Part shown: piece after piece, positions 8,837 to 17,651 of the stretch
Layout: each line of letters begins with the position of its first letter
How positions within the stretch are numbered: the first letter of the stretch is position 1
Assembly (NCBI RefSeq): GCF_000770585.1
Contig: NZ_JNCF01000005.1
Span: 33,876 to 97,875, forward strand
Length of the DNA stretch: 64,000 bases
Reading direction: 5' to 3'
From: Legionella norrlandica
GTDB lineage: Bacteria > Pseudomonadota > Gammaproteobacteria > Legionellales > Legionellaceae
Position numbers and translations under genes: made by a program
The notes under the pieces: model-generated
What the model saw: the letters and a program-made list of their open reading frames with translations, nothing else
Told to the model about the DNA's origin: nothing
The model's database searches: none

Positions 8837-11485
8837 TCAACGCTCTTGATTTAACTGTTTTTCTTTATGTTTCTGATAGAAATTGTTTATCTTTTGATAA
8901 AGCTCTGGATGCCGATTTCTAACTTGTTTGACGACATCCTTATTATTTAGTATTTCATGTGAAATAGCCATGATCTCCTTATCAGCTTTTTCAGCAAAGT
9001 AACCAGTCATTCGTTGCCGCTTCTTAATAAGGGTTTCAATCTCATCAATTTGAGGAAAGTGTTTTTTCAAACTATCGGAGGATTGCTTTGATAGTTTGTC
9101 TTTGCGCTCAGTCACTTTTGTATCAATTTTGAGTGCTTCCTGCTTCGCATAAATTCTTGCTTGGACAATAGACTGCAATTGATTCTGTTCCCCAGCGTTC
9201 AAAAGATAAGCTTCATAATGAACAACATAATTATATGCACTCTTGATTTTATGCCCCACGCCAGCAATGTGATTGAGCACGCGACCTATGAGCTGATCCG
9301 GATTAAATCCGGCACGGGTTGCAAAGTCCAGCGGCCAATCAATCACATTATCCCTTGTGTTACTCCGCGATAAGGTTTGTTTCAGTACGTTCATGGTGGG
9401 ATGGTTAATAGAATCCGCATAAATTTTGAGGCTGTCTTTATGGCGGGTCATGGCAACAAAGCTCAAGTGCCGATCCCAGTATTTGCTATCAATCAAAACC
9501 TTTGAATGTTTGACTGTCATCCCCTGTGATTTATGAACCGTCAGGGCATAACCGTAATCCATCTTAGTGTAACTACGGGGGATGGTGAGCAGCTCGCCGC
9601 TGTCGAGTTTGATTTGAAACTGGTCGTTTTTGATGGATTGAACGGTGCCCAAATCTCCGTTTCTGACTCCAAGGGTTTTATCATTTTGCCGGAATAGCAG
9701 CCGCTCCCCGATGGCTATTTTTAACGGTTTTTCAAACCCTTGAAAAGTGATTTCTTCCAGTCCAAGTATTTGCTTCTCCTTTAATGCCAATCGTGCCTGC
9801 TCATTTAAATAGCCAACAGAAGCTCTGGTAAATGCCAACACGACAGAATCTTGCAAATTTGTCTTGCTAATATCTGCTTGCCACTCGTGGATTAAATTTT
9901 GGGCTGCAGCCTCAGTCGTCTCAGAAAAGACAATTGCGCCTTTTTCATGATAGTGGTCTACCGCCTCAGCAATCATACCTTTAGCCATATTCATACTGGC
10001 AAGCCTGTCGCCCAAATCATTTTGACGTTTAATGTGTTCAAGCTCGATATAGCCTGTTAAGACGGCTATCCCCCTGAAAATTTCACCCTTGTGAATGGGT
10101 TTTAATTGATCCGGATCGCCCACAAGAATCACCTTGGAACCTGCCTTTTTGGCTTCACGAATCAGTAGTGCCATGCTGGAAAAATCCACCATGCCCGCCT
10201 CATCGATAATCAAAACATCGTTGCTGTTGAGCTTTAGTTGCTGGTTCGCCAATTTATAAGTCAATGAGGCAATGGTAGAGGATGCAATGCCTGTATCCGT
10301 TTGCAAGGATTTAGCAACTTTTCCAGACAAGGCAGCACCGATAACACGATAGTTGTGCTGCTCATAATGATCTTTAATCGGCTTTAACAAATAACTTTTA
10401 CCTGTACCCGGCCGACCTATCACAACTGAAATTTGAGAGCCTCCGGTAATGTAGCGAACCGCCTCTAATTGCTCATCGCTCAAGGTGTAATTTTTGATGA
10501 TTTTATCGATGCCTTTATCGCCAATAACATCCTTGTTTTTCATCATGGCTTCGACATCATCCCGCAGTTTTGCTTCCTGTATGTATTGGTGACGGGTGGT
10601 ATAACACAACTGACCCCGTTCATTGCTTCCCAGCTCAATGAGATCTTTATGCCCCATAATTTGCTCAACCCAGTGCAAGTAATTCTGTGGGGTATCGCTT
10701 GAATTAAAGGTTTTAAACACTAATCGCTCTACGTCACGGCGGGTAAACACGCTGTGCTGTGCCGAAATATGGTTGATGACGTTATCAATATCATCCAACA
10801 AAACCTCCTGCCGCGCCTGCTGTAGAATGGTCTTTTCGGTGAGTAGATAATGGTTGTCTGTATCTTTGAGTTTGCCATGATGCCGTTCTGAAATGATGTG
10901 ATTCAGGTCAACCGTAAAATCGAGATTCTTCTCAAGAAAAAACTCATTTTGTATATCACGCCACTGTTCGCCCCAATAGTCTTTTTCGACAATAAATCCT
11001 TTAGCAAAAGCGGGATTCAGATCGCGTGCTTTGTATTTTGAAAATCCTGTTTTTTCCAAACGGCGGGTGGTAATCAGAATATGCGCATGAGGATTGCCAT
11101 CATGGTGATCATGAATTGCAACATCAGCAGGAACCCCCTTATCAACAAAATGAGTCTGTGCAAATCGTCTTGCCAACTCAATCTGTTGCACTAAATCCAG
11201 TTCTTTGGGAAGTGCCAAAACGATGTCCTTACACACTTGAGCATCACATCTTTTTTCAGCAAGTTCGGCCTGATTCCATAAAAATTCACGGTCGGAAAAT
11301 GCGTTAGGACTCCCTTCGGGTAACAGGATGTCGGAGTAAATGACATCATGACGGTTGGAATAATCATGTGTTATGCCAGTGCGTGCATCATATAACTTGG
11401 CACCAGAACGATAGCTACTGGCAGCAATGGCACTGTGGCCTTTGGCACGACTATGAATGGAGACTTGGGCAAAAGCAATCGCCAT
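8837..11485 (-). CDS. conjugative relaxase-helicase, MobA/TraA (MOBQ) type
   Basis: About 882 aa. The N-terminal MobA/MobL relaxase has a candidate catalytic Tyr25 in SSYRSG and the metal-binding three-His motif HDHHDGNPHAH at residues 125-135. The C-terminal TraA/RecD-like helicase has Walker A GRPGTGKS (357-364), Walker B LIIDEAGMVD and the late motif ALTVHKSQGMTV. It nicks oriT and unwinds the transferred strand. I choose the ATG at 11485 because the family starts with M-A-I/Y-x-x; the 24 upstream codons look non-coding. The gene is divergent from traC/traD-like genes, as in Ti-type transfer regions. Confidence 0.92.
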   Translation of the reverse strand: MAIAFAQVSIHSRAKGHSAIAASSYRSGAKLYDARTGITHDYSNRHDVIYSDILLPEGSPNAFSDREFLWNQAELAEKRCDAQVCKDIVLALPKELDLVQQIELARRFAQTHFVDKGVPADVAIHDHHDGNPHAHILITTRRLEKTGFSKYKARDLNPAFAKGFIVEKDYWGEQWRDIQNEFFLEKNLDFTVDLNHIISERHHGKLKDTDNHYLLTEKTILQQARQEVLLDDIDNVINHISAQHSVFTRRDVERLVFKTFNSSDTPQNYLHWVEQIMGHKDLIELGSNERGQLCYTTRHQYIQEAKLRDDVEAMMKNKDVIGDKGIDKIIKNYTLSDEQLEAVRYITGGSQISVVIGRPGTGKSYLLKPIKDHYEQHNYRVIGAALSGKVAKSLQTDTGIASSTIASLTYKLANQQLKLNSNDVLIIDEAGMVDFSSMALLIREAKKAGSKVILVGDPDQLKPIHKGEIFRGIAVLTGYIELEHIKRQNDLGDRLASMNMAKGMIAEAVDHYHEKGAIVFSETTEAAAQNLIHEWQADISKTNLQDSVVLAFTRASVGYLNEQARLALKEKQILGLEEITFQGFEKPLKIAIGERLLFRQNDKTLGVRNGDLGTVQSIKNDQFQIKLDSGELLTIPRSYTKMDYGYALTVHKSQGMTVKHSKVLIDSKYWDRHLSFVAMTRHKDSLKIYADSINHPTMNVLKQTLSRSNTRDNVIDWPLDFATRAGFNPDQLIGRVLNHIAGVGHKIKSAYNYVVHYEAYLLNAGEQNQLQSIVQARIYAKQEALKIDTKVTERKDKLSKQSSDSLKKHFPQIDEIETLIKKRQRMTGYFAEKADKEIMAISHEILNNKDVVKQVRNRHPELYQKINNFYQKHKEKQLNQER

Positions 11486-11584
11486 GAATTCACGCTCTAA
11501 TCGAAGTGATCCATCGGTTGCTTTGAAAAAAGAAAAATACCTTATCCATAAAGGCATTTTTGGGATGTAGTTCTAATTTAGCAA

Positions 11585-11613
11585 ACATTCGAATGAATGT
11601 ATATTGCGCCCTA
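11585..11613 (+). other. candidate origin of transfer (oriT/nic)
   Basis: Between the divergent relaxase and traC-like genes. A 6-bp hairpin, ACATTC-GAAT-GAATGT (11585-11600), is followed after 4 bases by TTGCGCCCTAG (11604-11613... core GCGCCCT). The layout of inverted repeat then GCGCCCT is that of MOBQ nic regions such as RSF1010 (TAAGTGCGCCCT), where the cut lies before CCC. Seen: the hairpin and core. Inferred: nicking here by the neighbouring relaxase. Confidence 0.65.
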
Positions 11614-11731
11614 GCTTTCGCTTCGGGATTTTGAAGTTCGCTGCGCTCACTTTTTTGGACGATTTTCTATTGCATTTAGAGATCCTACATTGTACGCTTG
11701 ATTTGTTAACCTCATTTGCGGAGATAAAATT

Positions 11732-11938
11732 ATGTCAAAGATGACAGTATCGCAAATGGAAGCAGTACTCTTGGATAGAATCGAAAAAGCTAAAATCAAG
11801 CTGGATAAATTACAACAGAAGCATAAGCTTGAAATTGGCCATCTTGCCTACAAACACGGCCTTCATCAATTTGATACTAAGCGATTGGATGCAGCATTTT
11901 TAAAAATTGCTAGTGAATTGCGACATGATAACGTTTAA
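11732..11938 (+). CDS. TraC-like small conjugal transfer protein
   Basis: 68 aa, mostly helical, with an N-terminal coiled-coil-like segment (residues 8-35, many Lys/Glu) and a C-terminal hydrophobic helix. It lies just after the candidate oriT, divergent from the relaxase, and overlaps the next gene by 14 bases. In Ti-like and related elements this place holds traC/traD, accessory relaxosome proteins. The assignment rests mainly on position and size. Confidence 0.6.
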   Translation: MSKMTVSQMEAVLLDRIEKAKIKLDKLQQKHKLEIGHLAYKHGLHQFDTKRLDAAFLKIASELRHDNV

Positions 11939-12188
11939 ACAAATTGAGAAGGAAAAGCAATTGATCGCTCGTAGTGAAAAGTCTCTTGCTCTGGAAAAAT
12001 TAAAGAACCGTCGTGCAGATACTCGGCTGAAAATTGAGTTTGGAGGTTTAGTAATTAAATCAAGAATGAATCAGTTTAATAAATCTACTATTTTGGGAGC
12101 TCTTGTTTATATTTTTGATCTAATGAAGCAAGATGCGTCTCTTGAAAAGAGATTAGAAGTTAAAGGACAGCATTTGTTTAAACAATGA
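11925..12188 (+). CDS. TraD-like conjugal transfer protein
   Basis: 87 aa, starting at the ATG at 11925 inside the traC-like gene. It has a Lys/Glu-rich helical first half (about residues 1-35), then a conserved-looking GGLVIKSRMNQFNKSTILGAL block of the kind seen in short TraD-type oriT accessory proteins (unrelated to F-plasmid TraD). Its TGA overlaps the next ATG (ATGA), coupling the cargo ATPase to the transfer genes. Confidence 0.6.
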   Translation: MITFKQIEKEKQLIARSEKSLALEKLKNRRADTRLKIEFGGLVIKSRMNQFNKSTILGALVYIFDLMKQDASLEKRLEVKGQHLFKQ

Positions 12189-13677
12189 TTGAGGTTTTAT
12201 TAATGACAGAACTTAACTATGTTGGGTATCAACTTAAAAATATAGGCAAAATAAACATTGTTTTGGGTAAAAATGGTTGTGGAAAAAGTACTCTTCTTAA
12301 GCAACTTTCAAGAAATATTGATACCAATTTATATGGAAAAATAAAATATATTACTCCTGAGAGAGGTGGTAATTTAGTATACGAACCTAACATCGATCAT
12401 AATATTTCGACAAATGTTAGTTGGTTAAATGATACTCGCTATGTTAATCGACTTGAAAATTTCCGCCAGCAAAGTGTTGCCCAATTTAGAAATCTTGAAC
12501 TTTTATTTCATAGGGAAGTAGAATATCAAAAGAACTAAGATCCGATTTTAACTATACATTTGATTTGTATTTCAACAAACTAAACAAGTTATTAGATAAT
12601 ATTGAAGTTAAGCGATCAGGTTCAATATTTAAAATCTACAAAAAAGGAACTGATCAAGAATTAAATCCGAATGAAATAAGTAGTGGGGAGTCGGAACTCA
12701 TTTCTTTAGGAATAGAATGCCTTGTCTTTGAAAAGGAATGTAACAAAGAAAAACAAAACATTTTATTTTTAGATGAACCCGATGTCCATTTGCATCCAGA
12801 TCTTCAAGCAAGGTTATGTAACTTTATACGTGAATTAGTAAGTAATAAAAATGCCATCATTTTCTTGGCAACTCATAGCACCGCAATTTTGGGAGCATTA
12901 GAAGATTTTGAAGGTACACACATAGAATTTATGATTGCGGGACAAAAAGAACTAAATTTCAAAAAAATTTCGGATGAATATCGTAAGATACTACCAATTT
13001 TTGGAGCTCATCCTTTATCCAATCTTTTTAATCAATCTCCTATTTTACTCGTTGAAGGTGAAGATGACGAGAGAATATGGCAACAGGCAATAAGAACATC
13101 AAATAAGAAACTGAAATTGTATCCATGCTCAACCGATGGCATATCGAACATGCCAGCCTATGAGCAAGATATCGAGCAAATAATAATGGCTGTTTATGAT
13201 GATGCAAGTGCCTTCTCTTTGCGTGATAAAGATGAAAATACTTCTAATATAGAGGATCTAAAAAAAATTAAGCGTTTTATCCTGAATTGTCGGGCAGCAG
13301 AAAATTTATTATTAACTGATCAAGTATTAGAAACTCTCGATTTAACATGGGATGAGTTAGTAAGGAGAATTGAGACATGGCTTTCTAATAAACAAAGCCA
13401 CCCACATTATCAAGTAATGTTGAATTTTAAAGATAGTGGATACGATAGACAAAATTTTAACCTAAAAGAAATTAGAAACGACCTAATGTATTTAATTGAA
13501 AAACCGGTATCTTGGGAGGTTGCAATAGGTAAAACTATTGGAAAATTAGTGGCCAAAGATGAATTGAAGAAAAATACCGCCCCTAACTCACATGATATCG
13601 CCGCTTATCTTGGAGAGAGGCTTGTCGAAATTTTAATTACAAACAAAGATTCTAACATTTCTAATAAAGTAAATTAA
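12185..13677 (+). pseudogene. AAA (ABC-class) ATPase with C-terminal TOPRIM-like domain, one frameshift
   Basis: Two frames (12185-12538 and 12565-13677, the second open upstream to 12538) join into one protein of about 496 aa. Parts in order: Walker A GKNGCGKST, ABC signature SSGESELISL, Walker B ILFLDEPDVHLHP, switch His in LATHST, then a TOPRIM-type block LLVEGEDDERIW and a downstream acidic and EN-type motif (CRAAENLLL). This is the layout of OLD-family nucleases and of AAA + DUF4435 proteins such as PARIS. Such genes on conjugative elements are often anti-phage. The break is at an A4 run near 12528-12531; A5 would restore QKELRSD. It is translationally coupled to the traD-like gene. Confidence 0.75.
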
Positions 13678-13795
13678 GCAGTAGAAATAGATTAATATAC
13701 AGGCCAAGGAGCTCTTTTTATTTGAATAAAATTATTGAAATTAATTAGTCTTAATTATATATTGCATTTGTTTTTAGGATGTAGGATAGATTTAA

Positions 13796-15019
13796 ATGGA
13801 ATTCTTAGATTTTTGCAAAGCAATTAAAGTATCTGTTGAAAATTACAACAAACTTAATGGCGTTTTAAAAAATAGCCTTTTTTTACTGGCAGAGTTAGAT
13901 AAACTCATCGGAAGCCATGATCTTAATCAATCTCTCTGCATGACCCAAGCAACCATTTTATTTGAAGGCTTTTACCGTCATCTGAGCACAGACTCTCTTA
14001 AACATGAATTTCAGATTATTAGAGCTAATCGATGGGCACATCACTTTGGCACACCCACAATTACTTTTCTTCTATCATTCAAAACGCAGATTGATCAGAC
14101 AGTAAAACTATTCGGTGAATTAACTGATGAAGTAGAGCCTCCTCTTGAGCTTCCATGGAATATTTCCAAAACTGAGGAGCTGAGCATAGATAGTGATAAT
14201 AATATCGTTACTAATCCCAAAAGCATTACTCATGTAGAGGCACCATCATCCAAAGAAAGCACTGGTATATTTACTAAAACACATAATCCTTTTGGCGGGT
14301 TTACAACAACACCGTGCGATCCAGTTTCTCAGAAATTCATTGAACATGCAGCTTTATCAGCTAAGCAAGGTGGTAAAGTACTGGAAATAGGTGCAGCCTT
14401 TGGTGCAGCAACATTGGAAGCAATTGCAAAAGGAGCAACCGTTTTTTGTAATGACGTTGAGCCAGAAAATCTAGCTGTTGTTCGTCAACGTTTCTTGGAA
14501 CTAACTGATGATTCCAGTGAATCCTTGACCGGAGATAGTAGTAAGCTAATTCTTGTACCCGGAGAATTGCCTAATGAGCTCATTGGCCTTCCTGAAAAAC
14601 AATTTGATGCCATTTTGATTTGTCGTGTTTTACATTTTTTCTCAGGTGCAAAAATAGAGGAATCATTGGCTTTGTTGTCAAAATTACTGACTCCAAATGG
14701 AAAAATATATATCGTTTGCGAAACACCGTTTTTGAAAAACTGGCAGCGATTTATTCCTGAATTTAATAGACGAGTCGATAATAATGAAGAATGGCCTGGT
14801 GAAATAACTGAACCAGCAAAGTATGAAAGTAGTGGGCGGGTTAGCTCGTTACCTAAGTTTGTGCATTGGATCACAAAGGAAGTATTAGAACGGAGTTTAA
14901 TGAAAGCTGGTTTTTCAGTAGAACACTCCGAATACATAAATAGAAAGGGACAATTTCCTGATGATTTATTATTGCCAGAGTATGGTAAAGAGAGTATTGG
15001 TGCAATTGGAATGATTTGA
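13796..15019 (+). CDS. class I SAM-dependent methyltransferase with extra N-terminal domain
   Basis: 407 aa. Residues 1-115 are a helical domain I do not recognise. After a variable acidic linker, residues 160-400 hold a Rossmann methyltransferase with motif I VLEIGAAFGAATLEA, an acidic end of strand 2 (FCNDVEPEN) and a motif IV-like FDAILICRVLHF. It is preceded by about 120 bp of AT-rich DNA, so it probably has its own promoter, and is followed 10 bases later by the next gene. Substrate unknown; no DNA methyltransferase catalytic motif (DPPY, NPPY or PC) is visible, so a small molecule or protein is more likely. Confidence 0.75.
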   Translation: MEFLDFCKAIKVSVENYNKLNGVLKNSLFLLAELDKLIGSHDLNQSLCMTQATILFEGFYRHLSTDSLKHEFQIIRANRWAHHFGTPTITFLLSFKTQIDQTVKLFGELTDEVEPPLELPWNISKTEELSIDSDNNIVTNPKSITHVEAPSSKESTGIFTKTHNPFGGFTTTPCDPVSQKFIEHAALSAKQGGKVLEIGAAFGAATLEAIAKGATVFCNDVEPENLAVVRQRFLELTDDSSESLTGDSSKLILVPGELPNELIGLPEKQFDAILICRVLHFFSGAKIEESLALLSKLLTPNGKIYIVCETPFLKNWQRFIPEFNRRVDNNEEWPGEITEPAKYESSGRVSSLPKFVHWITKEVLERSLMKAGFSVEHSEYINRKGQFPDDLLLPEYGKESIGAIGMI

Positions 15020-15029
15020 GTAATGGATT

Positions 15030-15524
15030 ATGAAACAGAAGATCAGTTGGTATGAGTGGTTTGCCGACATGCTAAAAGAATTTGTGGCTGAAACAGCGAA
15101 AAAGCCTCAATATGAGATTGTTGATATTTTTGAGTGTAAAAAAACAGGCTTCACAAAAGCAGTAATTAAATTGTCTGAGAGGCATACAAAAGAAAAAAAT
15201 ATCAGCGATATTATCATGGATAACGAATTAATTGAGAATCTGGATACTAAAACCGTACGTACTTTAACTTATATGGCTACTGTAGAGCGATTAAAACCTG
15301 ATTATTCTATCGTGGTTCAGCATATGACTCCTGAAGTAGATGAGTATTTACTTGAAATAAGATCAAAGTCTAAAGCAACTACTATAAAAAAATCTCCTTC
15401 CGAGCTTTCAAAAGATAAAGAATTAATAGCAAAGTTTAAACCTGAAGATGCTAATAAAATTGGTTATATGGCTGGGGTTAGAGAAACTGTGAAAGAATAC
15501 CAATTAGTTAATAAAGATAAATAG
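15030..15524 (+). CDS. hypothetical protein (164 aa), ICE cargo
   Basis: Not recognised. The protein is soluble and charged, with no signal peptide or membrane segment. The N-terminus (ISWYEWFADMLKEF) is followed by a beta-rich stretch (YEIVDIFECKKTGFTKAVIKL) and a Lys-rich helical C-terminal half. It starts 10 bases after the methyltransferase stop and ends 18 bases before the transporter, so the three are probably one transcript. Confidence 0.6.
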   Translation: MKQKISWYEWFADMLKEFVAETAKKPQYEIVDIFECKKTGFTKAVIKLSERHTKEKNISDIIMDNELIENLDTKTVRTLTYMATVERLKPDYSIVVQHMTPEVDEYLLEIRSKSKATTIKKSPSELSKDKELIAKFKPEDANKIGYMAGVRETVKEYQLVNKDK

Positions 15525-15542
15525 CAGTAGTAAGGAGATGTT

Positions 15543-16297
15543 TTGAGGAAGGAAATTTTTGACGCATTAGCTCGCAAGAAGCAATATAAATACCCTTACT
15601 TATTGCTTGGTCTTTATTTAACTTTTTTACTATCAACAGTGTGTTTAGCAAGCAGGATAACTCAGATTGGATCAATGCTTGAACCCGGAGGTATTTTTGT
15701 ATTTCCTCTTACTTTTAGTATTTGTGATATTGTTGGTGAGGTATATGGATATGCATACCCCAGATTATTTATTTGGATTGGTGTTTTAGCTGAATTTATA
15801 TTTTCTTTAGTTGTGATTACTGTATCTCATCTACCTGCGCCCGAATTTTTCACACAAGCATCAGCATATGAAATTGTTTTTGATCCTACCTAAGATATGT
15901 AGGTGCGGGGCTTGTTGGTTTGCTTATTGGAGAGCTCACTAATGTTTACCTTTTATCAAAGTGGAAGATTTTTCTAAAGGGTAAATTTTTTATAATGAGA
16001 AGCCTACTATCAACAGCTTTAGGGCAAGCATTGCTTACAATAGTTGTTGATATGCTTAATTATTTTGGCAAGCTAACAGAACATCATCTTGGATGGATGA
16101 TGGTTTGTGGTTATTTATGGAAAATGAGTTGTGCAGTGCTAATGGTTTTTCCTGCTTGGTTGATCGTGAAATATCTAAAGAAGGTGGAGCAAGTTGACCA
16201 TTACGATATTCATACAAACTTTAATCCATTTATATTTGGATTACATGAAGAAATTCCTAATGAATACAAACTTAATATTGAATCCGTGCCTCAATAA
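15543..16297 (+). pseudogene. VUT/YhhQ-family queuosine-precursor transporter, one frameshift
   Basis: Two overlapping frames together encode one 5-6 helix membrane protein of about 250 aa. The first part ends at YEIVFDPT (15893); the second, open from about 15887, starts LRYVGAGLVGLLIGELTNVYLLSKWK. The family signature region FPLTFSICDIVGEVYGY is clear. Members import queuine or preQ precursors for tRNA modification. One missing C (ACCTAA for ACCCTAA, near 15887-15890) explains the break. The start is the TTG at 15543 behind an AAGGAG site. The end overlaps the convergent repressor gene by 26 bases. Confidence 0.75.
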
Positions 16298-16913
16298 GTG
16301 TCCCTAGAATTCGATCATGAGGTTTGTCTAATTTTATTAGTTTGAGGCTTCCATCTTCTAAGCCTTGTCGCAGATAAAAGGTATTGTTTTCGATAAATAA
16401 TCTATTAAAAGCGATTATTCCCTCTTTTGATAAATGCACGATTACGAAATCCCTATCATTAGGAGCTTTACCTGAATCAAAGATTAAAAGACTATTTTGT
16501 TGAAAAAGAGGTTCCATTGATGTGTCGGGCATAATTAACGCGAAAGAGTTTTTGTCAATTTTCTTATCAATTAATATTTCTTGTGTGTCTTGAGTTCTGG
16601 CTGTTCCTGAAGGCCATTCTTTTAATGACTCCCATTTGATGACAGGTATGGTACTGATCTGCAGGTTCTCTTTAACAGCATCAGGAATCACAGCAGGCAA
16701 AGGTTCTTGGCCAATTAATTCATCGATGGAAACAGAAAAATAACGGGATAATTCTTCTAATGCTTTTTTCCGTGGATTTTTCGTAGAACCAGTTAGAATG
16801 TGATAAATAGTAGGTTGAGGTATGCCAGTTAACCGAGCTAACTCACTAACAGAAATATTCCCATGTATCCTCATGAGTTGTTGCAAATTCTCGCTTAACG
16901 TCATATCAGCCAT
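16272..16913 (-). CDS. C2/LexA-like repressor: XRE HTH plus S24 peptidase-type domain
   Basis: 213 aa. Residues 1-70 are a Cro/C1-type helix-turn-helix (SVSELARLTGIPQPTIYHILTG). A linker follows, then an S24-type domain (about 110-210: SFALIMPDTSMEPLFQQNSLLIFDSG). The catalytic Ser region reads MPDTSMEPL, matching the usual S-M-x-P core. It is probably the master repressor of the element, relieved on DNA damage. I start at the ATG at 16913; the longer frame has a hydrophobic extension that looks spurious. Two TGAATA-N4-TATTCA palindromes lie just upstream. Confidence 0.85.
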   Translation of the reverse strand: MADMTLSENLQQLMRIHGNISVSELARLTGIPQPTIYHILTGSTKNPRKKALEELSRYFSVSIDELIGQEPLPAVIPDAVKENLQISTIPVIKWESLKEWPSGTARTQDTQEILIDKKIDKNSFALIMPDTSMEPLFQQNSLLIFDSGKAPNDRDFVIVHLSKEGIIAFNRLFIENNTFYLRQGLEDGSLKLIKLDKPHDRILGTLIEARIQY

Positions 16914-16932
16914 TAATAATAACCCGATAAAA

Positions 16933-16948
16933 TGAATAGACTTATTCA
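16933..16948. promoter_or_regulatory. candidate repressor operator 1
   Basis: TGAATA-GACT-TATTCA, a perfect inverted repeat of 6 bp with a 4-bp spacer, 20 bases upstream of the repressor start. The same arms and spacing recur at 16996. Autoregulation is inferred. Confidence 0.6.
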
Positions 16949-16990
16949 AAAATAGATTGACAAAAACATATAATGATATGTAAATTACCA

Positions 16991-17016
16991 TTAATTGAAT
17001 AAATTTATTCAATTAA
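16991..17016. promoter_or_regulatory. candidate repressor operator 2, 26-bp perfect palindrome
   Basis: All 26 bases are self-complementary, with the core TGAATAAATTTATTCA at 16996-17011 having the same arms and 4-bp spacing as the site at 16933. A further half site TGAATA lies at 17112 before the small regulator. It is positioned to control the divergent repressor and integration genes. Confidence 0.65.
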
Positions 17017-17156
17017 CCTGCTAAAATAATCTTAAATAGAATAATTATCGCCAATATATCATGTTGCTGATTAGTTCACCAAATAAAATTGCGAGATAAT
17101 TTGACATTTAATGAATAAGTTAGCTACTGGATAAGATAGTCAAAGGAGTATTATTC

Positions 17157-17438
17157 ATGGATAACAATTCCAAGGCACAAATTTATAAAGGAATTATTCA
17201 ATATCTTTTGGAGTCAACTAACTACACCTTAAAAAATATTGCAGACCTTTCTTATTCACCAATTAAAAATATTCGTGCAATTTATTGCGATAACTTCGTA
17301 CCACTTAATTTTTCTTCCGAACTACAATTAGTACGGTTATATCAAATGATTCTTGAAATACACACTCAAGAAAAACAGTTTAAAAAATATTTACCTCTTC
17401 CTAAAGGTTTTCGGCAACTCAGTGCATCAATGGAGTGA
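17157..17438 (+). CDS. small DNA-binding-like protein upstream of xis/int
   Basis: 93 aa, with a good AAAGGAG site before the ATG. Residues 10-55 (IIQYLLESTNYTLKNIADLSYSPIKNI...) resemble a helix-turn-helix of the kind that follows phage or ICE repressors. No further family recognised. It lies divergent from the repressor behind the shared operator region and 6 bases ahead of the excisionase-like gene, so it is probably an early regulator of excision. Confidence 0.6.
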   Translation: MDNNSKAQIYKGIIQYLLESTNYTLKNIADLSYSPIKNIRAIYCDNFVPLNFSSELQLVRLYQMILEIHTQEKQFKKYLPLPKGFRQLSASME

Positions 17439-17444
17439 CATATC

Positions 17445-17651
17445 GTGAAATGGGTAAAACTTAAAAAATATTGTCAGGATTCAGGAGATACTTCTGATGC
17501 AGTACACGCTAAACGCAAACGTGGTATCTGGCTTGATGGTGTACAATGTAAATTAGGACCAGACGGCAACATATGGATTAATTTAGTTGAGGTTGAAAAA
17601 TGGGTGGAAAACGGCAACAAGGCAACGAATTGCAGCCTCCGCGCGGTGTAA
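17445..17651 (+). CDS. excisionase-like protein
   Basis: 68 aa starting at a GTG. It carries a winged-helix/MerR-like pattern typical of lambdoid excisionases: MKWVKLKKYCQDSGDTSDAV, then a KRKRGIWLDGVQ wing and WINLVEVEKWVE. It overlaps the integrase start by about 50 bases, the usual xis-int arrangement. Family members bend DNA at att sites to direct excision. Confidence 0.65.
   Translation: MKWVKLKKYCQDSGDTSDAVHAKRKRGIWLDGVQCKLGPDGNIWINLVEVEKWVENGNKATNCSLRAV

Noticed and set aside
12520..12540. Programmed -1 frameshift in the AAA-TOPRIM gene
   Set aside because: The site CAAAAG could let a Lys tRNA slip, but there is no full X-XXY-YYZ heptamer, and the same kind of one-base run change breaks many unrelated genes here, so error or mutation is simpler.
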